A stretch of DNA of 64,000 nt from NCBI GenBank assembly GCA_964386325.1, contig CAYLQY010000011.1, positions 32,125-96,124 of the forward strand, in the 5' to 3' direction. This stretch comes from Anaerorhabdus sp964386325 (lineage in GTDB: Bacteria; Bacillota_I; Bacilli_A; Erysipelotrichales; Erysipelotrichaceae). The notes under the pieces were generated by a model that saw nothing but the letters and a program-made list of their open reading frames with translations, did no database searches and was not told the DNA's origin. Within the stretch, counting starts at the first letter, position 1, and each line of letters starts with the position of its first letter. A program made the position numbers and the translations under genes. Below are positions 18,255 to 27,070 of this stretch, one piece after another.

Positions 18255-19619
18255 GTGGAAATTGTTGAAGCAAAAATGACGACAGGGTCGATTTGGAAAC
18301 GCATCTTATTCTTTGCGATTCCATTATTGCTGGGAAATTTATTTCAACTTTTATACAATACAGTTGACTCTATTGTTGTCGGTCAATATGTTGGTAAAAC
18401 AGCATTAGCTGCAGTTAGTGCAAGTACACCATTAATCAACTTAATCATTGGTTTTTTTATGGGGGTAGCAGTAGGTGCAGGGGTAATCGTTGGTAGACAT
18501 TATGGAGCTAGACGATCGAACGAACTCTCAATTACAGTACATACATTTACGTTGTTCTCAATTTTATTTGGCGTTGTATTAACTTTATTTGGGTACTTCT
18601 TATCACCATGGTTATTAGAATTGATGAACACTCCGGCAAATGTTATGCCCCAAGCCGTTGAATATCTTCAAATTTATTTCTTAGGTGTTTTATTTGTAAC
18701 TTTGTATAATGCAGGAACAGGAATACTACAAGCAATTGGTGACTCTAAACGACCTCTTTATTTTTTAGGGGTTGCAAGTGTAATCAATATTATATTAGAT
18801 TTATATTTTGTTACTCAACTCAATATGGGAGTTGCAGGGGTTGCATGGGCTACATTAATTGCTCAAGGTGTTTCTTCAGTTCTTGTAATAATTACACTCA
18901 TGATTTCAAAGGAAAACTATAAGTTAGAAATAAAAAAACTAAGAATACATGGACCTACTTTGGTTCAAATTGTAAAAATAGGTATTCCTTCTGGTCTTCA
19001 AAATATGATTGTTTCACTATCTAACGTAATTGTTCAATCATATGTAAATGGATTTGGTGCAGCAGCGATTGCAGGTTTTGGATCTGCTAATAAATTTGAT
19101 AATTTCATTGCTTTACCAATCAATAGCTTTGCCCTTGCGATTACAACGTTCTCTGCCCAAAACATGGGTGCTAATAAAATAGATCGTGTTAAGAAGGGTG
19201 TTAATACAACAATATTAATGGGTATCTTATCAATTCTAATATTAGGTATTCCTATTTGGATTTTTGCGGATGTTTGTGTAGAAATCTTCTCAACTGATCC
19301 AGATGTAATTATTGCGGGGGCAGCAATGATTCGAATCATGATTCCGTTCTATATTGCCCTTGTATTCCATCAAGTTTATTCAGGAGCTTTACGAGCCAGT
19401 GGTTTAACCGTTATACCAATGATTACTTCAATTGTTAGCTTTGTATTTATGCGCCAAATCTTCCTATGGATTGCGATGCCTATGTTTAATAGTATAGACA
19501 TTGTTGCGTGGGGTTATAGTGTAACATGGACATTAGCAGCAATACTAACCTCAACTTACTTTCACTTTGCGAATTGGTTGGGTGATAAAAACCAGAGTTT
19601 TAACAAGACGATTGATTAA
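18255..19619 (+). CDS. MATE family efflux transporter
   Basis: About 454 residues with twelve predicted helices, starting KRILFFAIPLLLGNLFQLLYN. The DSIVVGQYVGKTALAAVSAS segment is characteristic of MATE transporters of the DinF/NorM-like group, which export cationic drugs or metabolites using Na+ or H+ gradients. The start is uncertain among GTG 18249, GTG 18255 and ATG 18276. The second is chosen because GAAGAAGGGG lies at the best distance from it. Substrate unknown. It has its own promoter and terminator. Confidence 0.92.
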   Translation: MEIVEAKMTTGSIWKRILFFAIPLLLGNLFQLLYNTVDSIVVGQYVGKTALAAVSASTPLINLIIGFFMGVAVGAGVIVGRHYGARRSNELSITVHTFTLFSILFGVVLTLFGYFLSPWLLELMNTPANVMPQAVEYLQIYFLGVLFVTLYNAGTGILQAIGDSKRPLYFLGVASVINIILDLYFVTQLNMGVAGVAWATLIAQGVSSVLVIITLMISKENYKLEIKKLRIHGPTLVQIVKIGIPSGLQNMIVSLSNVIVQSYVNGFGAAAIAGFGSANKFDNFIALPINSFALAITTFSAQNMGANKIDRVKKGVNTTILMGILSILILGIPIWIFADVCVEIFSTDPDVIIAGAAMIRIMIPFYIALVFHQVYSGALRASGLTVIPMITSIVSFVFMRQIFLWIAMPMFNSIDIVAWGYSVTWTLAAILTSTYFHFANWLGDKNQSFNKTID

Positions 19620-19637
19620 TTTCAGTCGTTTTATTTT
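19608..19637 (+). terminator. Intrinsic terminator after the MATE gene
   Basis: ACGATTGA / TCAGTCGT stem (one G-U) with loop TTAATT, then TTTATTTT. The stem overlaps the last codons. Confidence 0.75.
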
Positions 19638-19687
19638 ATGCGAGAATGATTTACAATATTAGGTAGTGTAAAGAAGGGGATGGAATT

Positions 19688-21409
19688 TTGAATACTTTAA
19701 AGAAATATTGCAAACCTTTTTACAAAGCACTTTTATTTGGATTGCTTGTAAAGACTGCCGGTTCAGTTGTTGAACTATTTATTCCATATATCTTATCTAT
19801 GATTTTAGATAATGTAGTTCCACAAAAAGACATCATGCTTGTTATTATATGGGGAACAGTGATGATTGTGTGTTCTTTGCTTGCATGGGGCATGAATGTT
19901 TATGCGAATAGAAAAGCCAGTAAAGTGGCAAGAGATGTTACTGAAAATATTCGTCATGATTTATTTGATAAAACGATTCATCTAAGTTGTACAAAAACTG
20001 ATGAGTATACAGTTCCTTCATTAGAGTCCCGCTTAACAACAGACACATACAATGTACATCGTATGTTAGGAATGGTACAAAGGATGGGAGTTCGTGCACC
20101 AATACTAACGATTGGTGGTATAATCATGACATTTATTTTGGAGCCAGTATTAGCTTTGGTCCTGTTGGCGGTGATTCCTTTTATTGCCATCATTATTTAC
20201 ATACGCTCAACAAAGGGAATACCGTTGTTCACAAAGGTACAAGTGGCAACTGATGGCATGATTCAAGTAGTGCGTGAGAACATTCAAGGGATGCGTGTTA
20301 TTAAAGCATTGAGTAAAATGAACGCTGAGAAGAAACGTTACTTTGATGTAAACAACAATCTAAGAAATCAAGAACGTAATGCAAATATTAAAATGGCAAT
20401 TATTAATCCAAGCATGAATTTATTTTTAAATGTCGGATTATCCCTTGTTATTTTAGTAGGTGCATATCGTGTTAATAGTGGGTTATCGGAGACAGGTAAA
20501 ATCATTGCATTTATGTCATACTTCACAATTATCTCCAATGCATTATTAGCAATTAGCAACATATTTGTAATTTTGTCAAAAGGGATAGCAAGTGCAAATC
20601 GAATTGATTTAGTATTAGAAGAATCAGAAGATTATCTAAAAACTCATTTATCTTATCCTAAAGGAGATTCTAATTACGCAATTGAATTTAAGAATGTATC
20701 CTTTTCGTATTTAAAGGTAAAAGATAATATCAAGAATATTAGCTTCAAATTAAAACCAGGAGAAACACTTGGTATATTGGGTGCAACGGGCTCTGGTAAG
20801 ACAACAATCATGCAACTTTTATTAAGATTTTATGAAATTGATGAAGGAGCAATTTATTTAAATGGTATTGATATACGTGAGATTGATCCTAAAGAATTGA
20901 GACAGATGTTTGGTATTGTCATGCAAAATGATTTCTTGTTTAGCGATAGTATTAAAGAAAATATTGTATTTGGTAGAGATATTGAGTCAGATGATTTAGA
21001 TGCAGCTATTATGGATGCACAAGCGAGTGAGTTTATTCGGAGTCTGGAACAAAATGTTGATTATCATCTTACAAGTAAAGGAACAAATGTTTCGGGAGGA
21101 CAAAGACAACGTATCTTGTTGTCCCGAGCTTTTGCGAATCACCCTGAATTTATATTGTTGGATGATTCAAGTAGTGCTCTAGATTATGGAACAGATGCGA
21201 AACTTAGAAAAGCAATCAATGAGAATTATCAAAATACAACAATGATTATTATTGCACAACGTATTTCAAGTATTAAGAGTGCAGATCAAATTTTGGTATT
21301 GGATAATGGGCAAATCAGTGATTTAGGTAGTCATTCAGAATTATTGAAGCGAAGCGAAATTTACGCGTCAATAAGTGACTCTCAGATGGGAGGTGCTCTT
21401 GTTGACTAG
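19688..21409 (+). CDS. Heterodimeric ABC exporter, subunit with degenerate catalytic site
   Basis: 573 residues in the BmrC/LmrC-like layout: a six-helix membrane domain, then an NBD. Walker A GATGSGKTT, signature VSGGQRQR. Walker B ends LLDDSSSALD (Asp where the catalytic Glu normally stands) and the switch residue is Gln (IIAQRISSI) instead of His. This matches the non-catalytic half of heterodimeric multidrug exporters. The start is TTG at 19688 after AAGAAGGGG. The next gene begins inside its 3' end and supplies the partner subunit. Substrate unknown. Confidence 0.92.
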   Translation: MNTLKKYCKPFYKALLFGLLVKTAGSVVELFIPYILSMILDNVVPQKDIMLVIIWGTVMIVCSLLAWGMNVYANRKASKVARDVTENIRHDLFDKTIHLSCTKTDEYTVPSLESRLTTDTYNVHRMLGMVQRMGVRAPILTIGGIIMTFILEPVLALVLLAVIPFIAIIIYIRSTKGIPLFTKVQVATDGMIQVVRENIQGMRVIKALSKMNAEKKRYFDVNNNLRNQERNANIKMAIINPSMNLFLNVGLSLVILVGAYRVNSGLSETGKIIAFMSYFTIISNALLAISNIFVILSKGIASANRIDLVLEESEDYLKTHLSYPKGDSNYAIEFKNVSFSYLKVKDNIKNISFKLKPGETLGILGATGSGKTTIMQLLLRFYEIDEGAIYLNGIDIREIDPKELRQMFGIVMQNDFLFSDSIKENIVFGRDIESDDLDAAIMDAQASEFIRSLEQNVDYHLTSKGTNVSGGQRQRILLSRAFANHPEFILLDDSSSALDYGTDAKLRKAINENYQNTTMIIIAQRISSIKSADQILVLDNGQISDLGSHSELLKRSEIYASISDSQMGGALVD

Positions 21410-23147
21410 AAATAGAAAAGGTACAGTGCTACGTATCTTAAAATATTTACTGACAAATAAAATCGCAGTAATTTGTGCACTCACATTAACACTATTAAGC
21501 AACTACTTTGCATTAATCGGTCCAAAGCTATCAGGATTAGCAATTGATGCAATTGGAACAACACCAGGTAATGTCAATTTTAAAGTGGTAATTCATTATT
21601 GCGCGATGATGATTTTCTTTTATGTGTTAAGTTCGATTTTAGGGTATATCATCCAAATTATTCTTATTAATGTTTCAAGCAAAGTTACATTAAAAATGCG
21701 CGAGGAAGTATTTAATCATTTGTTGACACTCCCTATTAGTTATTTCGATAGAAATCAAGCAGGGGATATTATTTCTAAAATCTCATATGATATTGATACA
21801 ATCAACACATCACTCTCAAGTGATTTAATTACTGTTCTTACAAGTGTAATTACGGTTGTCGTATCGGCATTAATGATGATTTCAATCTCGCCACAACTTT
21901 GTATCATCTTTTTGTTCACAGTTCCACTGATTGTTATATTCACGCGTTATCGTACCAAAAAAGTTAAACCACTTTTTTCTAAACGTTCACGCAAGCTAGG
22001 TGAATTAAATGGTTTTGTGGAAGAGATGTTATCGGGATATAAAACAATTAAAGCATATGGTCAAGAAGATACAATCGTGGGTAAGTTTGACGAACAAAAT
22101 ATTGCGGCTGTAGATGCTTACTATGACTCAGATTATCAAGGGAGTGTTGTAGGACCATCTGTTAATTTTATCAACAATCTTTCGCTCTCTTTTGTGAGTA
22201 TGTTTGGAGCACTATTATATTTAATGGGGAATATTACAATAGGAAACATTTCATCCTTTGTCTTATATTCACGTAAGTTTTCCGGACCAATTAGCGAAAC
22301 TGCCAATATTCTTGCGGATTTGCAATCAGCAATTTCTGCAGCTGAAAGAGTATTCAGATTGTTGGATGAACCAAGCGAAATTAAAGATATTGAACAGGCG
22401 ACAGTGTTAGAAGATATTCAAGGTAATGTAAATTGTGAGCATGTGAAATTCGGCTATGTAGAGGGTAAAGAAATTATCCATGATTTAAGTTTTGAGACAT
22501 TAGCTGGGAAGATGATTGCGATTGTTGGACCAACTGGTGCTGGTAAGACAACGATTATTAATTTATTAATGCGTTTCTATGATGTGAATGGTGGTAAGAT
22601 ATTTGTCGATAAGCATAAGATTGATGAGTGTACTCGTGATTCATTACGCAAACAATATGCGATGGTTCTTCAAGATACTTGGCTATTCAGTGGGAGTATC
22701 TTTGATAATGTTGCATATGGAAAAGATGATGCAACGATGGAAGAAGTTATTGAAGTATGTAAAGCAGCACACGTTCATGATTTCATTGAAACATTGAAAG
22801 ATGGTTATCATACAATCTTGACGGATGACGGAGTAAATATATCCAAAGGGCAAAAACAACTCTTAACAATTGCACGAGCGATGTTATCAGAAAGTAAGAT
22901 GCTTATACTTGATGAAGCAACTAGTAACGTTGATTCAAGGACAGAAATGATTATTCAAAAAGCGATGTTAGAATTATGTAAAGGAAAGACATCTTTTGTG
23001 ATTGCGCATCGTTTATCGACAATAAAAAATGCCGATATGATTCTAGTATTACAGAACGGATCTGTAATTGAATCTGGAACCCATGAAGATTTATTGAAGG
23101 GTCATGGTTTCTACTCAAAGTTGTTTAATGCGCAATTTGAGAACTAA
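21402..23147 (+). CDS. Heterodimeric ABC exporter, catalytic subunit
   Basis: About 581 residues from TTG 21402 (TTG 21399 is equally possible), chosen because GGGAGGTG lies at 21388-21395. The frame is open further upstream inside the partner gene. Membrane domain plus NBD with Walker A GPTGAGKTT, intact Walker B MLILDEATSNVDS and switch His (VIAHRLSTI), but a degenerate signature NISKGQKQ. The degenerate signature and the partner's Asp-Asp Walker B together form one dead ATP site, so the two genes fit each other as a heterodimer. An intrinsic terminator follows. Confidence 0.92.
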   Translation: MTRNRKGTVLRILKYLLTNKIAVICALTLTLLSNYFALIGPKLSGLAIDAIGTTPGNVNFKVVIHYCAMMIFFYVLSSILGYIIQIILINVSSKVTLKMREEVFNHLLTLPISYFDRNQAGDIISKISYDIDTINTSLSSDLITVLTSVITVVVSALMMISISPQLCIIFLFTVPLIVIFTRYRTKKVKPLFSKRSRKLGELNGFVEEMLSGYKTIKAYGQEDTIVGKFDEQNIAAVDAYYDSDYQGSVVGPSVNFINNLSLSFVSMFGALLYLMGNITIGNISSFVLYSRKFSGPISETANILADLQSAISAAERVFRLLDEPSEIKDIEQATVLEDIQGNVNCEHVKFGYVEGKEIIHDLSFETLAGKMIAIVGPTGAGKTTIINLLMRFYDVNGGKIFVDKHKIDECTRDSLRKQYAMVLQDTWLFSGSIFDNVAYGKDDATMEEVIEVCKAAHVHDFIETLKDGYHTILTDDGVNISKGQKQLLTIARAMLSESKMLILDEATSNVDSRTEMIIQKAMLELCKGKTSFVIAHRLSTIKNADMILVLQNGSVIESGTHEDLLKGHGFYSKLFNAQFEN

Positions 23148-23178
23148 AATGAAAATAGGTTAACGATTAATAAAAACC

Positions 23179-23216
23179 GGGAAGTGTATGAAATAAATTA
23201 TACACTTCCCTTTTTT
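23179..23216 (+). terminator. Intrinsic terminator of the ABC exporter operon
   Basis: GGGAAGTGTAT / ATACACTTCCC, 11-bp perfect stem, followed by six T. The stem contains the same AGTGTA/TACACT word that is repeated downstream. Confidence 0.92.
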
Positions 23217-23232
23217 ATTTGTTAAAAAAGCA

Positions 23233-23371
23233 TACACTAATTGATTTTTTCGGAAAAAATATACACTTTATATAATTTTATACACTAGCAAGTGTTTAAA
23301 CGCTAAAAATAGTGTATAAATACAGTGTAAATGGCATTTCTTGGCAGTTTGACACTTTATGTATATACACT
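23233..23371. repeat. Array of TACACT / AGTGTA boxes upstream of the PTS regulator
   Basis: Six exact copies: TACACT at 23233, 23262, 23281 and 23366, and AGTGTA at 23311 and 23324. Two one-mismatch copies are AGTGTT at 23291 and GACACT at 23351. The boxes at 23281 and 23291 face each other as ACACT-N4-AGTGT. Those at 23351 and 23366 overlap the -35 and -10 of the predicted promoter. Clustered operator half-sites for a repressor or activator is the simplest reading. The binding protein is unknown; the downstream regulator is an obvious candidate. Confidence 0.6.
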
Positions 23372-23376
23372 AAAAT
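23349..23376 (+). promoter_or_regulatory. Promoter of the first beta-glucoside PTS operon
   Basis: Consensus TTGACA (23349-23354), 16-bp spacer, TAAAAT (23371-23376), giving a leader of about 40 nt before the ATG at 23424. A TATAAT at 23271-23276 is a second, weaker candidate. The promoter has sigma70 form, not the -24/-12 form normally used with LevR-type activators. Confidence 0.7.
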
Positions 23377-23423
23377 GGGAGTTGTTAAGAGAAGTCATAT
23401 ACCGTAGACAGGAGATTAAAGAT

Positions 23424-26084
23424 ATGAAATCAGCAAAAGAAACAGTATATGAACTGATTCAACAAATTGAGTTTAGTAAGAAAGCAAGTGATCCAGTTGG
23501 CGTTGAAACCTCCGATATTGCGAAGCAGCTCGGAATACAGCGAAGCAACGCAAGTGCTTTATTAAATCAATTGTGTGCAGAGGGGAAGCTCAAGAAAGTT
23601 GGGACTAGACCAGTGCTCTATACAGTTCATCAAAAAAATGAGCAACAATCTACAGAGACTTCTTGTTTCAAATCCTATATTGGATATAACGGAAGTCTAC
23701 GCAGTGTAGTACAACTTGCGAAAGCATCTATTCTCTATCCTCAAAAAAGTTTAAATACGCTAATACTAGCGCCAAGAGGATGTGGAACAAGCTTACTTGC
23801 AAAACTGATGTTTAGTTTTGCAAAAGAGGTAAATGTAATTGATGAAAGTGCACAATTCGTTAAGTTGAATTGTAATCACTACATTGATAACAAGGAAGCA
23901 TTAAGAAAAGAATTATTTGGTTTACCTGATTCAACAGATGATTTCCAAAACTGTTTTGATCGAGCAGAACATGGTGTATTATTCATCGACAATGTAAATC
24001 TATTAGAAGGACAAGATCAGGAAAATATAAACACATACTTAGAAACAGGTTCACTCTATTATGACAATGATAAACAAAATAAAGTGCAAAGAAATGTGTT
24101 ATTAATTCTTGCTTGTTCAAATGAATCTAGTAGAAAAAACATTGAAAACTATGCAAGTAAAATTCCGATGAAAATTGAAATTCCTTCCCTAGAAGAAAGA
24201 CCATTATTAGAAAGATTTGAATTGATAAATCGATTCTTATCAATAGAAGCTGCAAGATCAAATCGACAAATTGAAGTTAATTCAGAGACAATGAAGTCTT
24301 TACTTCTCTATGATTGTCCACTCAATGTTAAACAACTAAATCACGATATTAAGATTGCATGTGCAAATGCTTATGTAAGAAGTTATCAAGATGCTAGTGA
24401 GAGCATTGTGGTTAATTCATATGACTTTGAATCATATGTCAGAAAAGGATTACTCAATGAGAAGAAACGTAAAGAAGAATTAGAATCACTAATCGTCAAT
24501 GACAATACATACATCTTTGATAAAGATAAAATCCAAACAAAACTGGATCATATCAATACAAAAGGTGATATGTATCTGGATATTAAAAATCGAGCAAATG
24601 AATTAGAAAAGAGAGGGATTGATAAACAAGAAGTTGCGACCATTGTAAACAGTTATTTGAAAAATGTGTTTGTAGAATACAAAAATCAATTAAGTAAACA
24701 AGTAATTAATATTGAACAATTACAAAAACTTGTTGATGAAAAAGTAATAGAAATTGTAAATAATTTCTTGGCGAAATGTCGATTGAAGTTTGATCGCGAT
24801 TATCCGGCAAATATTATTTATGGATTATGCTTACACATTAATTCCTTGCTAACTCTTAATAAGAATCAACAAAGAATAAGTAATGAACAAATAACGAATA
24901 TTATTCAAAACTATCCAGAAGAATATTCAATGGGAGTTAAGCTTGCGACAAAACTTAAAACTGAATATGAATTGGATTTACCAATTGATGAAATCGTATT
25001 GATTACAATGTTCATCATTGATGTACCAGAAGAAAAAGTATCAAATACACCACAGGTATTATTTGCGATGCATGGCGACTCAACAGCGATGTCATTAAGA
25101 GATGTTACAAACGCTTTGACTAAAACAAACAATACGTATGCATTTGATTTAAGTCTCAATTCTGATACACAGACAGCATTGAATGAATTAAGAACATTAA
25201 TTCAAACAATCGATCAAGGTAAAGGGGTTCTAGTTATTTATGATATGGGTTCTATTAAAACAATGTTAGAAACCATTCAAGAAGAAACAAAAATTCCACT
25301 TCGTTTAGTATATATGCCAATCACATTGATTGGTCTAGATGCAGCAAGAAAATGTTCAATGGAAGAAGATATTGATGTTGTTTATCACTCAGTCTTAACA
25401 GAAATTGCAAATTTAAAAGAAGGATTTATTCGCAAGCCTAAAGTAATTATTACACTCTGTAATACGGGTGAAGGTGGAGCGGAGCAATTGAAAGAATATA
25501 TTGATAAATATTCGAACTTAAATATTAAAACGATTCCACTAGCGATATCGCATAAGAAAACTTTGCTTAATGAAGTGATGACAATTCAACAAGCAAATGA
25601 AATTCATGCATTTGTTGGAACCTATAATCCAAAATTATTTGGAATACCGTTCATTTCAATATCAGATGTATTCAGTGCAAAACCTAAAGAGTTGGACCAA
25701 ATTTTATTATTTAAACCAATTAATGAAAAGTGTATTAACTATGATGAAATTGATTTGAATCTTGAAGAACAACTTCGTAGTTTGCCTATTCATAAATTAA
25801 AGAAAATCTTACCTGTAGTTATGGAAGAAATCAATGACAAGTATTCATTGAATGAAGATCAAGAAATTGGATTATATATGCATATTGCATGCATGATCAA
25901 TAATCTAATGGAAAACAAGTCACTTCCTAAAAATCCAAACACCGAATATATCGTAGAAAATAGAGAAGAAGATTTCAAATTCGTATCAAAGACAATGAAG
26001 AAGATTGAGAAATCGTTCAACATCATTGTGCCAGATGATGGAATAGCATACGTATTAGAAATAATAAGCCCAGTAAGGAGATAA
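23424..26084 (+). CDS. LevR-like PRD transcriptional regulator with degenerate AAA+ domain
   Basis: 886 residues from ATG 23424 (AGGAG 9 bases upstream); the frame is open back to an ATG at 23331, which lies in the promoter. Order: winged HTH (about 28-65), AAA+ region (about 85-330), first PRD (about 430-525, YGLCLHINSLL), mannose-type EIIA domain (about 540-660, putative phospho-His550 in FAMHGDS), GAT/EIIB-like stretch, second PRD (about 790-880, IGLYMHIACM). In LevR/MtlR-type activators the AAA+ domain drives sigma54 polymerase. Here Walker A is APRGCGTS with no lysine, Walker B ends DN in place of DE, and the GAFTGA sigma54 loop is absent after ELFG. It heads the PTS operon it presumably controls through PTS phosphorylation of the PRDs. 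Confidence 0.88.
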   Translation: MKSAKETVYELIQQIEFSKKASDPVGVETSDIAKQLGIQRSNASALLNQLCAEGKLKKVGTRPVLYTVHQKNEQQSTETSCFKSYIGYNGSLRSVVQLAKASILYPQKSLNTLILAPRGCGTSLLAKLMFSFAKEVNVIDESAQFVKLNCNHYIDNKEALRKELFGLPDSTDDFQNCFDRAEHGVLFIDNVNLLEGQDQENINTYLETGSLYYDNDKQNKVQRNVLLILACSNESSRKNIENYASKIPMKIEIPSLEERPLLERFELINRFLSIEAARSNRQIEVNSETMKSLLLYDCPLNVKQLNHDIKIACANAYVRSYQDASESIVVNSYDFESYVRKGLLNEKKRKEELESLIVNDNTYIFDKDKIQTKLDHINTKGDMYLDIKNRANELEKRGIDKQEVATIVNSYLKNVFVEYKNQLSKQVINIEQLQKLVDEKVIEIVNNFLAKCRLKFDRDYPANIIYGLCLHINSLLTLNKNQQRISNEQITNIIQNYPEEYSMGVKLATKLKTEYELDLPIDEIVLITMFIIDVPEEKVSNTPQVLFAMHGDSTAMSLRDVTNALTKTNNTYAFDLSLNSDTQTALNELRTLIQTIDQGKGVLVIYDMGSIKTMLETIQEETKIPLRLVYMPITLIGLDAARKCSMEEDIDVVYHSVLTEIANLKEGFIRKPKVIITLCNTGEGGAEQLKEYIDKYSNLNIKTIPLAISHKKTLLNEVMTIQQANEIHAFVGTYNPKLFGIPFISISDVFSAKPKELDQILLFKPINEKCINYDEIDLNLEEQLRSLPIHKLKKILPVVMEEINDKYSLNEDQEIGLYMHIACMINNLMENKSLPKNPNTEYIVENREEDFKFVSKTMKKIEKSFNIIVPDDGIAYVLEIISPVRR

Positions 26085-26088
26085 GAAA

Positions 26089-26400
26089 ATGGACAATACA
26101 AAAATGGAAGAAATATCAATGGTTATTATTGCGAATGCAGGAGAAGCTAGAGGACTAGCATTCCAAGCACTTCGTGCAGTAAGAGATGATTCAGATTATG
26201 ACAAAGCGAAAGAATATATCGATAAAGCAAATGAATATTCAATCATTGCGCATAAAGCACAAACAGATTTATTAATAGCGGGTGCTAATGGAGAAAATAT
26301 TAATGTTGATGTGTTACTTGTACATTCACAAGATCATCTTATGACAGCAATGTTAGCAATTGAACTCATAACAGAAATGATTGAGTTCTACAAAAAATAA
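26089..26400 (+). CDS. PTS lactose/cellobiose-type IIA component
   Basis: 103-residue cytoplasmic phosphocarrier of the Lac family. The predicted phosphorylation site is His79 in LLVHSQDHLM, the hallmark of the family. It accepts phosphate from HPr and passes it to IIB. It starts four bases after the regulator stop, so it is in the same operon. The length is normal. Sugar specificity is inferred from the downstream GH1 genes (beta-glucoside/cellobiose type). Confidence 0.93.
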   Translation: MDNTKMEEISMVIIANAGEARGLAFQALRAVRDDSDYDKAKEYIDKANEYSIIAHKAQTDLLIAGANGENINVDVLLVHSQDHLMTAMLAIELITEMIEFYKK

Positions 26401-26401
26401 A

Positions 26402-26719
26402 ATGAAGTTATTACTAATTTGTGCTGGAGGTTTAAGCACAGGAATATTAGAAAAAAAAGTAAATGATTATGCCAAGAGTATTGGTGATACAGAGTTCATT
26501 TGTAAAGCCCACTCTTATAGTCGCTTTGGTGAATTACACAATGAGTTTGATGTAACACTCTATGGACCACAAGTTCGCAATCAAAAACTACAAGTGTTTG
26601 ATAAATGTGAAGAAGGATATCCATTAGAGCAGATTGAACTCATGGACTATGGAACAATGAATGGTAAAAATATTTACGAAAAAGCAATGAAGATTCATAA
26701 AGGCAATAATTCCATCTAG
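26402..26719 (+). CDS. PTS lactose/cellobiose-type IIB component, first copy
   Basis: 105 residues from the ATG at 26402, one base after the IIA stop. The phospho-Cys is Cys7 in LLLICAGGLSTG. The rest fits a cellobiose-type IIB fold (DVTLYGPQVRN). No clear ribosome binding site is visible, so translation is probably coupled to IIA. A second complete IIB follows; the two are clearly paralogues but differ at many positions. This copy has GGLSTGILEKK where the second has GGMSTSMLIKK. Confidence 0.92.
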   Translation: MKLLLICAGGLSTGILEKKVNDYAKSIGDTEFICKAHSYSRFGELHNEFDVTLYGPQVRNQKLQVFDKCEEGYPLEQIELMDYGTMNGKNIYEKAMKIHKGNNSI

Positions 26720-26754
26720 GATGGATTTGCATAAATACTGAAAGGAGGACTTTT

Positions 26755-27060
26755 ATGAAACTATTACTAATTTGTGCAGGGGGAATGAGTACTAGCATGC
26801 TTATTAAGAAACTTGAAAAGTATGCAGCAGAAAACGGAATTGAGAACTTTGTATGTGAGGCGCATGGTGTTGCGGAATTTCCAGAATTATATAAAGACTG
26901 GGATCTAACACTTTATGGACCGCAAATCTCAAATCGTGCAGATTCTTTAAGACAAACATGTGGGGATGACTATCCATTAGGAAAAATCGAACCAGCTGAT
27001 TATGCGATTGGCAATGCACCCAATATCTTTAAACAAGTAAATAAACTATTAAATAAATAA
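26755..27060 (+). CDS. PTS lactose/cellobiose-type IIB component, second copy
   Basis: 101 residues, phospho-Cys7 in LLLICAGGMSTS. It has a strong AAAGGAGGA site, unlike the first IIB. DLTLYGPQISNRAD matches the first copy's equivalent strand. It lies 36 bp after the first IIB and 10 bp before IIC, so it is the more standard partner for IIC. The first copy may be a spare, or a specialised donor for another IIC or for the regulator. Confidence 0.92.
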   Translation: MKLLLICAGGMSTSMLIKKLEKYAAENGIENFVCEAHGVAEFPELYKDWDLTLYGPQISNRADSLRQTCGDDYPLGKIEPADYAIGNAPNIFKQVNKLLNK

Positions 27061-27070
27061 GGAGAAGAAA

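Noticed and set aside
19034..19339. Antisense ORFs over 60 codons inside MATE, ABC, lipoprotein and GH1 genes
   Set aside because: They have no ribosome binding sites, lie fully inside well-supported genes and show compositionally biased sequence, as expected for shadow frames.
23331..23351. TGGCA-TTTC-TTGGC as a sigma54 (-24/-12) promoter before the LevR-like gene
   Set aside because: The spacing between the GG and GC elements is one base short and a consensus sigma70 promoter sits directly downstream. The regulator also lacks sigma54-contact motifs.
23331..23423. N-terminal extension of the LevR-like protein from ATG 23331
   Set aside because: This stretch contains the -35, -10 and TACACT boxes. 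The ATG at 23424 has a clear AGGAG site and gives the normal start of the HTH domain.
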